64,000 nt of DNA from assembly GCA_001936135.1 (NCBI GenBank), contig CP012813.1, positions 744,001-808,000 on the forward strand, read 5' to 3'. Shown here piece after piece: positions 50,859 to 59,425 of the stretch. The stretch is from Saccharomycopsis fibuligera x Saccharomycopsis cf. fibuligera. Taxonomy: Eukaryota > Ascomycota > Saccharomycetes > Ascoideales > Saccharomycopsidaceae. How positions within the stretch are numbered: position 1 is the stretch's first letter; each line of letters starts with the position of its first letter. Both the position numbers and the translations under genes were made by a program. The notes under the pieces were generated by a model. It did no database searches. It was not told the origin of the DNA and saw only the letters and a list, made by a program, of their open reading frames with translations.

Positions 50859-52184
50859 ATGTCTAATACAAATCAAAATCCAATTCAAGTTTCAGACGTG
50901 CTTTCTTCACCCAATGTTTTGGCTGACAAAGACAGATCCTTGCAGTTGGAATTGGAGTTGACGCAAGAAACACTATTGCCAAATCTTAGCCTTTCAACTG
51001 TTAGCTATGCTGGGTACGATCATGTTACCTGGTACGTGTCAAACTCCAAGCAAGCAGCAGCCTACTTCATTAGCATTTTGGGATTTAAGCCACTAGCTTA
51101 TAAAGGCTTAGAAACTGGTTGCAGACCAATTTCTAGCCATGTTGTTTCGAATGGAGAAGCCGTATTTCAGTTCATATCTGCACTAAGACCTGGCTTCGAT
51201 AAAAATAAGAGTTTTGATAAACTTGTTAAGGAGATAAACCAACATATTGTTATCCACGGTGATGCAGTTAAGGATGTTGCGTTCAGAGTTGATAACGTCG
51301 AGGCAGTGTACAAAATTGCCATTGACAATGGTGCTGAACCAATTGAGCCACCTCATACGATTGAAGATGAAAACGGTTCAGTGATTATTGCTAGAATTGG
51401 CGCGTTTGGTGACACAACGCATACGCTTGTCAATAGAAAAAACTATAACGGGCCTTTCTTACCTAGCTACGCAGATGTTAAAAAAGCAAATTTTTTCAAT
51501 ACTTACAGTTCAAAGATATTTGAAGAACAGCTTCCTAAAGTTAATCTCGCAAGAATAGATCACTGTGTTCAAAACCAAGGCTGGGATCAAATGGAAGTAT
51601 CTTGTGGGTTTTATGCAAAAGCTTTCGGGTTTCACAGATTTTGGTCAGTTGACGAGAAAGATGTTAGTACTGAATACTCTGGGTTGAAGTCTATTGTTAT
51701 GGCCTCGGGTAACGATGTTGTCAAGATGCCTGTAAATGAGCCGGCAAAAGGCAAATGCCAGTCTCAAATTGAAGAATTTTTGGATTACTACAATGGACCC
51801 GGTGTGCAACATATTGCATTGTTAACTGAAAACATCATTCCTGTTATAAAAGCCCTAAAAGAGCGTGGGTGCGAATTTATTAATGTTCCGGAGAAGTATT
51901 ATGACAATTTACGCAAAAGGCTTGCAGGATCTCCAGTTAAAATTTTACAATCACTTGATGAAATTCAAAAGTTGGGAATCCTTGTTGACTTTGACGACCA
52001 TGGATACCTTTTGCAACTCTTTACTAAGCCTTTGGTTGATAGACCAACAATCTTTTTAGAGATAATTCAACGTCATGATCATAATGGTTTTGGAGCTGGG
52101 AATTTCAAAGCACTTTTCGAAACTATTGAGCAAGAACAACTTTCTCGTGGTAACTTGAAAGCTTCTTCAGAAATTGGTGAGTAA
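50859..52184 (+). CDS. 4-hydroxyphenylpyruvate dioxygenase
   Basis: Second step of tyrosine degradation: turns 4-hydroxyphenylpyruvate into homogentisate using Fe(II) and oxygen. 441 residues with two VOC (glyoxalase-like) domains. The three iron ligands are visible: His235 in ARIDHCV, His318 in GPGVQHIAL and Glu401 in TIFLEIIQR. The conserved C-terminal GFGAGNFKALFE gate helix is present. The protein is somewhat longer than bacterial enzymes because of about 40 N-terminal residues without targeting features. Saccharomyces lacks this enzyme; Candida-group yeasts and filamentous fungi have it. No other tyrosine-catabolism gene lies nearby in the window. No CTG codon. Confidence 0.95.
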   Translation: MSNTNQNPIQVSDVLSSPNVLADKDRSLQLELELTQETLLPNLSLSTVSYAGYDHVTWYVSNSKQAAAYFISILGFKPLAYKGLETGCRPISSHVVSNGEAVFQFISALRPGFDKNKSFDKLVKEINQHIVIHGDAVKDVAFRVDNVEAVYKIAIDNGAEPIEPPHTIEDENGSVIIARIGAFGDTTHTLVNRKNYNGPFLPSYADVKKANFFNTYSSKIFEEQLPKVNLARIDHCVQNQGWDQMEVSCGFYAKAFGFHRFWSVDEKDVSTEYSGLKSIVMASGNDVVKMPVNEPAKGKCQSQIEEFLDYYNGPGVQHIALLTENIIPVIKALKERGCEFINVPEKYYDNLRKRLAGSPVKILQSLDEIQKLGILVDFDDHGYLLQLFTKPLVDRPTIFLEIIQRHDHNGFGAGNFKALFETIEQEQLSRGNLKASSEIGE

Positions 52185-52390
52185 ACTAGGCTACTGGTCT
52201 TTCTTTTCGAAGAAACTGGTGAAGTGTGTTCCTTAGCCATTGTTTCATAATTTGTTATTTAAGTTGAAATATATTCAGAATATACCTTGTATTACGTAAA
52301 AGAAAAAAATAAATGTTTACCAAGAAATAATTTTATATCTTTTAAGTCGACAACTATGTAGCCTCTTATTTAAACTTCTAATCAAGTCAT

Positions 52391-53386
52391 CTAATCAAGT
52401 TCATTAAAGAAAAAATCTAAATCCTCGATATCATCGTCATTGGTATCTTCTGGCTCGCCGCTCAACTCAAAAAACCGCTTCATCAAATTACGTGTTGGCT
52501 TATTTCTATGCTTATTCTTGAATCTGCATAGTTCGTCTTCTACCGACTCAAACTTAACTTCTGCTTTATTTGTCTAGATACTAAGTTAGTAACTGAAAAA
52601 TGTTTACGCTCAAAATGGGAATTACATACTTTAGGACAGTATTGTGAGCACTTTCTTCTTAGCTTTTCACCAAAACGGCATTTGCAGTGCTCAATGTCTG
52701 CTTTTTCATCGTTCAAGCACTCCTCAAATTTATCGGAGACATCTTCATAGCAGTATTTGAAATCGTTATACTATAAAGCAGGTCAGTATTAATTGTCGTT
52801 TAAAATTCGAAAGAGAGTAAATGTGGAAAACCGTACGCAAAAGTCAAAAAAACCCTTTGTATGTTTAGGGTGCTGGGATAAGATCTTGAGGTCCTCCGAT
52901 TCATCATAGTCTAAGATAACATTTGTATGGTTGAAGTTACAGGCTTTAGAAGTGCTTTCGTTGAACATTTGGAGAAAATCCTAATTAAATTGTTAGAGTT
53001 GAGAAGCTTTTTTGAGTAAAACAGAAATGCACTCAACTTACTTCATTGTTGATATACTTGTTGATACATTTTTCGGAGGCTTGATGATACATGAGACAGT
53101 TACATCTGTCCTCCCCATTTTCAACCACACAATCAAGCCACTCTTTGTTGGCAATAACAGAGTTAAAGCAAGATAGTAGTACCTGCTCCTAAAGAAATAT
53201 TGAATAGTTAGACGAATAACGTTTTAAAAAATTTTGAGGGTTTTTCACTGAGCATACTGTTTGGTGACCAATTATCGGAAAACTAGTAAATATTCCGCTC
53301 GTTGTTTCTCCAAGAATCTTTCCCGAGATTGTTAAACAAAAAACCTTCGAGACTAATAGCAGAATAATGCAAATATTTTCAATCAT
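52391..53386 (-). CDS. Secreted Cys-rich protein A, five exons, unknown family
   Basis: Not recognised. Reading the minus strand: exons 53258-53386, 53042-53188, 52837-52980, 52630-52770 and 52391-52573, all joined in phase 0, giving 247 residues. Introns are 69, 61, 66 and 56 bases with GTATGC, GTAAGT, GTACGG and GTATGT donors; intron 4 has a perfect TACTAAC, the others CTAAC or CTGAC. Exon 1 is a signal peptide (hydrophobic core ICIILLLVSKVFC). Exons 2 and 4 share a module: Cys-[Phe/Tyr], a Trp/Phe about eight residues on, Cys, then Cys-x-Cys, then one or two Cys. Exons 2-4 are each close to 48 codons. Exon 3 has two N-glycosylation sequons (NES, NHT). Exon 5 is basic, then very acidic. Closest relative is the neighbour at 53629-54610. 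Confidence 0.72.
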
Positions 53387-53554
53387 CTTGTTTTTTTACT
53401 AGAGTAGTTACAATCTCAAGTATTCTAAACAAGTATATTTATTATATATTATGTGCTAAAATTAATTTGATTTTCCATTAATTCAAAAACTTGCATTAAG
53501 GCGACACAAAAAGTATCTTCACGTGTATATGTACTCGGGCGCTAATGGATAGCT

Positions 53555-53556
<2 letters not shown>

Positions 53557-53593
<37 letters not shown>
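53557..53593. repeat. Poly-A tract, 37 bases
   Basis: Long A homopolymer between the two Cys-rich genes (T-run on their coding strand), immediately downstream of gene B. Confidence 0.9.
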
Positions 53594-53595
<2 letters not shown>

Positions 53596-53628
53596 AAAAT
53601 AAAAATAACAGAGAATCTTCAAAACGAC

Positions 53629-54610
53629 TCACCAAAATGAGTCACAATCATCACCATCATAGTGATCATAGTGATCATTATTGTGATGTTTGTCATCATC
53701 ATCGCAGTCAGAACATAATTCTTCGTAGAGTCTGTCAAATAACTTTGCGGCTGCTAACCTTTTGGATTTTTTATGCTGAAATATTGAAAGTTAGTATTTT
53801 TTTAATAGAATGAAATAGGACAAGTTTAAAGTTAGGTTAACGCATACTTTGTAGCACTTGTCTTGGCATCGCTTCTCAAGTGAGTAAGCAAAATGACACT
53901 GGCATTTTTCGAGATTGTAGTTTGAATGTATACAGTCAAAAAAGCCTTCTACCTGTCTGTGGTAACATTTTTCAAAACCTTTTCTCTGTATTAGGCGTTA
54001 GTGCACTTTCTTTCTTCAACAAAGTGTTCAAGACATGATGTTTACTTACGCAAATACCAAACAATTTCTTGAGATCATGCCCACCTAAAAGGTCCATTAT
54101 AGAATCTCCTCGGAACCCCTTTCCGTAGCCACCACCTCCGTCACAGATATCTTTAACTGTTATGAGATCTTTTTGTATCTGATTTAAAGCATATTGAAAA
54201 ATCTCTTCTTCTGCCATTTCAGCCAACGTTCCTCCAAATAAATCAAAGCAACCGAGCGAAGTGTACTGTTCTTCCAAACCCAAAAGTACTGGATTCTATT
54301 TTTCGGTTAGAAAATTAAGGCATGCTGGTAAGAAAAGTAATTAAGCGAAAACATAGACGTACATCAAATCCCAAATCTACGCTTTGATTGTAGTATAGTT
54401 CAGACAGATGGTCGCATTCTCCAAAGCTCTGCTCGTTGTGCAAATAAGTTTCAACTAAATTTTCTGAGCGCACAAGCTACACGACACTGTTAGTTTTCTA
54501 GGAAAATATACCAATGAAAAAACAATACAAAATGTAGATAGTCGCTAAATACGCACAGCTGACAAGATGGCAGCACATAGGTAAACCCACCTTCTTGAAA
54601 AATGAATCAT
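53629..54610 (-). CDS. Secreted Cys-rich protein B, five exons, paralogue of the neighbour
   Basis: Not recognised. Minus-strand exons 54557-54610, 54363-54476, 54050-54295, 53848-53985 and 53629-53775 join in phase 0 to 232 residues. Introns are 80, 67, 64 and 72 bases, with donors GTGCGT, GTACGT, GTAAGT and GTATGC; branch sites are CTAAC-type, perfect TACTAAC in intron 4. Exon 1 is a short signal peptide (MIHFSRR then VYLCAAILSA). Exon 3 has a Gly-rich stretch (CDGGGGYGKG). Exon 4 matches exon 4 of the neighbour: CY, then F-x-x-C, C-x-C-x-F, Leu, C-x3-C-x-K, with the donor at the same place. Exon 5 has a KKSKR site and ends in a His/Asp/Cys tail (CSDCDDDDKHH). Intron 1's donor is the weakest join. 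Divergent from TVP38. Confidence 0.68.
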
Positions 54611-54966
54611 ACTTCAATGTAATTCAGTTGTTTCAGAGAAGCAGCAGGACCTAATCAATCTTCCTCTCTTTAACAACATTTTAGCTTAAGCTATTATTTT
54701 CCTTCCAGTTCAAAAAAAGAATTTTGTGGAGGTACAAAAGCAACACTATTGCGTATGTTGAAAACCACAGCATGTATTCGTTACGAGCCCCGTCCATATA
54801 CACATTGCAGACTTTTTTTTTTTTTTTGTTTGTTTTACTAATCTGCTAGCATTGCTAATGATTTGATGCGACGTCAAAGTGCCATAATTCAAATGAAATC
54901 TCTTTCTGTCAATTAACTAATTTTCTGCTTTAATTTTCGATCTCTATTTCAGCTACACTTCCACAA
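54611..54966. other. Divergent promoter, Cys-rich gene B / TVP38
   Basis: 356 bases between outward-facing genes, with a T-run (about 54811-54826). No further gene. Confidence 0.6.
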
Positions 54967-55830
54967 ATGAACTTTTCCGAATTGCAACGAGCAAAATCAT
55001 ATCTTTCTTACCAAGGAGAGCGTCTCATCTACAAGTCTGTGGAGTGGTATAAGAGTCAGCCGCTTTACAAGCAGATTTTGATAGCCGTACTGGGTGTATT
55101 AGGAGCAATAGTTGGTTTCATTCTTTTAATAAACATTCACAACGTATTTGACGGTCTTTTGGAAATTTCTAATACTGTGAAACATTCGACGTTAGGACTT
55201 TTAATAGTATGGGCTCTTACCGTGCTTGTTGCATTTCCACCACTTATTGGATTCTCCGCCCTTTGTGCGTTAACCGGCATGGTGTTTGGAGTATCCATCA
55301 CAGGCTATGTTTTCATCACCAGCGCCACTGCTGTGGGATCGACACTCTGCTTTATCTTGTTCAAGTATTTGCTTGCAAATAAAGCAAAAAAGCTTCTCGA
55401 AACTTCCAAATTCTTCTCTGCTGTGGCCTCAGTCTTGGGTCAGGATAAGGACAAGTTGATGATTTTGTGCTTGGTGAACTTGTGTCCGCGTCCATACTCC
55501 ATCAGTAACGCGGGGTTGGCCAGCATTCCTGAACTAGATGCTAAAACCTTCTTCCTTGCTACTGTCATCGCTTCACCAAAACTTTTGGTTTCATTGTACG
55601 TTGGAGCTAAATTGCAAGACTTGGGCCAAGATAAGGATATTAAGTCCAAGACGATTGATTTCTTCAGTATGGCACTAGCAGCGGTCGCTTATTCAGCTAC
55701 TGGATGGATAATATATGTGAAAACAAGGCAAAGATTGGCATCTTTAGGGTCAGACATTGCGCTTGACGATCCAGAGGAGGAGTCATACTCTGGGTTACTC
55801 AATGGACGGGACGGTGAGGGAGAAGTATGA
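54967..55830 (+). CDS. TVP38: Golgi membrane protein TVP38 (SNARE-associated/DedA-VTT family)
   Basis: 287-residue multispanning protein of the VTT/DedA family; Tvp38 is found with Tlg2-containing Golgi compartments, and relatives (TMEM41B, VMP1) are lipid scramblases. Hydrophobic segments: about 38-58, 77-100, 102-125, 180-210 and 230-250. The family hallmark lies in the central re-entrant region: a FSALCALTGMVFG block followed by AVGSTLCFILFKYL, and a second half with LVNLCPRPYSISNAGLASIP and a KLLVSLYVGAKL loop. The length is somewhat shorter than S. cerevisiae Tvp38 (337). The tail is acidic. The ATG at 54967 is the first in frame. Confidence 0.88.
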   Translation: MNFSELQRAKSYLSYQGERLIYKSVEWYKSQPLYKQILIAVLGVLGAIVGFILLINIHNVFDGLLEISNTVKHSTLGLLIVWALTVLVAFPPLIGFSALCALTGMVFGVSITGYVFITSATAVGSTLCFILFKYLLANKAKKLLETSKFFSAVASVLGQDKDKLMILCLVNLCPRPYSISNAGLASIPELDAKTFFLATVIASPKLLVSLYVGAKLQDLGQDKDIKSKTIDFFSMALAAVAYSATGWIIYVKTRQRLASLGSDIALDDPEEESYSGLLNGRDGEGEV

Positions 55831-56529
55831 CGATTGTTTATGTTGAATAATTATAGTTCTTCTAAGCTTTTCCCTAAAATACCCTTCAGTTTATAACACT
55901 TTCGTGTAACATTTATGTTTCCTTTTTCTCTTCTGCGGATGCGTTTTACCAAAGCAAAGTTTTAATACCGAGATCTTGCAAAATACTGTAGAATGGACGA
56001 GTTTTCGGCACTTTTTAAAAATGAGCTGCCAGGGAAATAGATTCAAACGAGAACACAAAAACCTGGTTAGAAATTTTTCGGCTGTCTCATCCATCCGGAA
56101 CGGCAAGAGCGAAGGAATGGATCTTTTATACGTTAACGACAAGATATTTGACTTGCAAACTTATACTTCAACTCGTGTAGGTCCGCATGAGCAGAATATA
56201 CATTGATGGATGCATGAATATGCAAAAACAAAACGGGTGATATAATCATGCAATGTTAACTAAAAACTTATATTTATAAATTCAAAATGGCATATATTTT
56301 AACCTAACTAAACAATAAAACCTATGACGATATTGGATTGAACCGTGTGTAAATAATAACCAGATTAAGAAGACCAAATGCGTATTCTACATTCAATGGA
56401 TAAAACATGATAGAAAAAAGATTATAGAAGATTTTGCAAGCCCTGGGAGATAGAAAACATAATCTTATAAATTGGATACCTGGAATCCTGTATCTCGCGG
56501 ATTAGAGGTTTCAGTAAAAATTTCAATTA
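55831..56529. other. Intergenic, TVP38 to tRNA-Val
   Basis: AT-rich, with no protein-like frame; the short frame at 55976-56206 has no recognisable features. Confidence 0.55.
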
Positions 56530-56631
56530 GGACTGTTGGTCTAGTGGTACGACGTTTCGTTTACATTATCAACAAACAACAGTTTGTGATATGCACCGAA
56601 AAGATCGCGAGTTCGAACCTCGTACAGTTCA
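56530..56631 (+). tRNA. tRNA-Val(TAC) with a 30-base intron
   Basis: Folds as a full cloverleaf after removing 56566-56595. Acceptor GGACTGT pairs with ACAGTTC; D-stem GTC/GAC; anticodon stem TTTCG/CGAAA; T arm GCGAG-TTCGAAC-CTCGT. The anticodon TAC is at 56562-56564, one base before the intron, the standard position. The intron contains a short hairpin (ACAAAC facing GTTTGT) suited to the bulge-helix-bulge cut. The T-arm sequence resembles S. cerevisiae tRNA-Val(TAC), whose gene has no intron. An eight-T terminator follows at 56632-56639. Confidence 0.85.
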
Positions 56632-57699
56632 TTTTTTTTGCTGTGTTGGTTAATGGTTTTATTTTTACAAAAGCTAAATTACTGAAACGGTACTTATTTA
56701 TTTCCTACTGTTAGGTATGAACTCCAGGTTGGGATAAAATGCATTCTGGGGCAAATACGATAAAACGAGCATTATGCTTACTAAGGCGCACAACATCAGA
56801 GATGCGGTAAAAAGTTCTCATTAGAACCAAAATGGGCGAAAAATGAAATAAACTTAGTTCAAAAAAGAAGACTGATTTTATTCAGGAATAAATTTATAAC
56901 AAAGGAAGCAAATTAAGTCCAATAATTACTTAAACTAGTTTACAATGTAACTCTGTTAATAATGAATTACTCATACCTAAGCAGATAATCTTTGGACAGT
57001 ATCAATAAAGTTGGTCTCTCCTTCACTACTATAAAAGAGATTAACTTTATTGATAGCTATATAAGATCTCTCCGATTTTGCTGTCTATTATTGGTTATGT
57101 ATATAGAAAGACCCTCAAGTGAAGCCAACTTTTTTATTTTACGCATATACTATAAACCCTGTAGAAAGAAATAGTGACTGCAGTGACCTCAGACAATGCG
57201 CTAGAATATTGTAATTTAGATTAATCCCAAAACTGCTAATTGCTTTTGGATTAGTCTGTCTTAATTTTGTTGTGTTTATCGCTCTGCTTTAACTTTTCTG
57301 AGGTGAGCTCTACTGTAAAGTTCTTCAATCTCTTTGATGGTTTTAAATTCTGATCTGAACTAACCTCTTTATTTCTTGTTATCGTTTTTTCCGTTCTTAT
57401 TTACGTTTTTGCCCCTATCTAATTTCTAAACTAAATTAAATCGCAAAGTACCTGCTCACATTCCTGATTAGTCTGCTACCAAAATTTTTGTAAGTAGGTT
57501 TGCGTTGTATTGCGTATCTTTTAACTTGTGTATATAGAGAAACGATGTGGAATAAACGATAAGTCAAAACTAACCCATCTACCATTCATAAATCACTTTT
57601 TTTTTGTTTTCACACGCTTGATAAATTTATTAACAGTATATAATTGATATAAAATGTAATCTTATACACCTATCTACATATTTTACAGTATAGTGCAGT
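56632..57699. other. Gene-poor region between tRNA-Val and LINE remnant
   Basis: Contains a strong inverted repeat (57000-57055) and a TATATAGAG / AATAAAC arrangement near 57530-57562 that superficially looks like an LTR, but no defined ends were found. No gene seen. Confidence 0.5.
57000..57055. repeat. Interrupted inverted repeat, 13 + 5 bp
   Basis: Outer arms 57000-57012 (TATCAATAAAGTT) and 57043-57055 are exact reverse complements; inside, TCTCT (about 57015-57019) pairs with AGAGA (about 57036-57040). It would form a long hairpin; no gene context explains it. Confidence 0.75.
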
Positions 57700-58140
57700 T
57701 TTTTTTTTTTTTGTTTTGAGGGTCATTGCTTTGCTTTCGACAGATAAAAAGAAAAGGGTTTCACTTCAATACCATCTTCCAATCACTAAGATAACCCATC
57801 AGTGCTATCTAATTCATTACCGTGGTGGTGTAGTAAATAAGACTAGAGATTGGAATGGTTTTCCAATCAAAGTCCTTATCTCTCCGTAGGCGGGAGTATT
57901 TCTTTTGAAATATCAAGTAGTTGTCGACCTGGATTAATTCTCGTGTATCACTGGATGGAAGGATGAGGCTGTCCCAGCTCAATTCCTTATTTATATGTAA
58001 CTTTTTCCATAATGCTCGTGCCACTGGACATTTAACCAAAAAGTGTTCCATTTGTTTGTTGATAGCATCTTCATATGACTGCTGTTTGTGCTTTTTACAT
58101 CCTTCTGTCGATTATGAACGCAGACTGATCAGGAATGCGA
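57700..58140 (-). mobile_element. Probable 5'-truncated LINE (L1/Zorro-like) retrotransposon remnant
   Basis: On the minus strand a frame from about 58117 to 57809 ends a protein resembling the zinc-knuckle tail of non-LTR reverse transcriptases (zf-RVT): a Cys-Lys-Lys-His segment, then MEHFLVKCPVARALWKKL, the typical EH-x3-CP-x-A-x3-W pattern. A stop lies just upstream and nothing of the reverse transcriptase survives, as expected of a 5'-truncated copy. About 100 bases after its stop, at 57700-57711, the minus strand has a poly-A run, as LINE 3' ends do. It sits 40 bases from tRNA-Glu. L1-clade Zorro elements are known in Candida. Evidence is one short motif plus the tail, so moderate. Confidence 0.5.
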
Positions 58141-58178
58141 ACAAAATAAAGGAAAATGTTCGCAACACTTCTATCAAT

Positions 58179-58250
58179 TCCGATATAGTGTAACGGCTAG
58201 CACGGTTCGCTTTCACCGAGCAAACCCGGGTTCGACTCCCGGTATCGGAA
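58179..58250 (+). tRNA. tRNA-Glu(TTC)
   Basis: Complete intronless cloverleaf: acceptor TCCGATA pairs with TATCGGA; anticodon stem GTTCG/CGAGC around loop CTTTCAC; anticodon TTC at 58212-58214; T arm CCCGG-GTTCGACT-CCGG type. It closely resembles yeast tRNA-Glu. A T-run follows at about 58262. Confidence 0.95.
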
Positions 58251-59425
58251 TTCGCTTTTATTTTTTCCATTTTACGGTATTTTTTGCTTTGCATACATAA
58301 ACATACCGGAAAACGGTAAACCGTTTCTGATTATAAGACCGAATTGAGTAACTTTCAGGACCTGCGGGGGGAACGTTATGAGCACATAGCTCCAGTTTCA
58401 ACTGGCCACAGTCCGCGATTATCTGTGAGGTGAAACTTTCCATGGAAAGGCACCGATCTGTACTTGTAGTGGTAAAAAATTTCAGTCAGGTTTTCACAGC
58501 AATGCACGTTGCCAAAAATCAATGCAGAAGATGCCTTTCCAACTAGCTGCTAAACAGCTACAGATTACCAATTTTTTGATTAATGTACACCTTACAGTGT
58601 ATATAGATCTCCAGCTGGATCGAAATGATTTCACTTTCTTTGTCGACGCCGATCTGTACACTGATCCTTGCCAGATTGTGCTCTGGAAGCTCTGCAAGGA
58701 TACAAAATGTACGGTTCAGGAGGTTTCGCAACTATCCGCCAGATCCCACAGGGACTTTGAATAACTAAAATAATGCAAGTGAGCGGGCAACTTTAACTTT
58801 GCGCACAGAAGCAGCAAGACCCGAGATAGTGGATCAGTTGAGATAATAGTGGTATATACAAGCGTATGTTCAGGCTTGTTGAGACGCTATGCTTGTAGAG
58901 CTCTGAAGAAGTACAGTGCTACCCTCGGCATCCTTTCAAGACATATATATCCCTATGGTCCTCCCTGCCTCATATAATGCTACTGCTGCGGGGCGTTGGA
59001 GCAGTAAGTGGTGGCCTTGAGCATACATGAGTGCAAACGAGCAGCGTAAAAGGATCCGCGCAACGCACAAATCACAATCTAGCATCCAGGTCACATGGGG
59101 AGGGCGGTTATATGCGTTTCACGCAAGTACTAGCACCAGCTAGCACTTCACTAGTTGGCAGTGGCTCGCACTGGCACTACGGATCGTCCTCTCAAGAGCT
59201 AGTCGACTTTTGTCACTATCCAGACTGAGACCTATTTGCTCCAGCTGCTCCTGTTCTTCTCTTCTCTGGCTTTCCACTCTCCTTTCACACTCTTCTTTTG
59301 CTGCTAACCGTCTCAATTTCTCTTTCTGCTACCTCAACTCGCTTCTGCTATCAAAAACAAATAATAATAATAAAAAAAAAAAGACAACCTATCTGTTCTT
59401 TCCCACTCACAGTGCGGCCAACACT
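58251..59425. other. Intergenic, tRNA-Glu to the large low-complexity gene
   Basis: 1.2 kb. Left half mixed composition with no recognisable gene; right half is the promoter of the following gene, with pyrimidine-rich sequence just before the ATG. The frame at 58522-58764 has no support. Confidence 0.5.

Noticed and set aside
54477-54610. Alternative first exon for Cys-rich gene B starting at the MCCHLV frame
   Set aside because: Joining it at the GTGCGT donor breaks the frame of exon 2, and its other possible intron would be only about 35 bases.
57177-57580. Possible solo LTR (TATATAGAG followed by AATAAAC)
   Set aside because: No terminal TG...CA repeat, primer-binding site or target duplication could be found.
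58522-58764. 80-codon frame downstream of tRNA-Glu
   Set aside because: No recognisable motif, opposite overlapping frame of similar length, and no splice signals.
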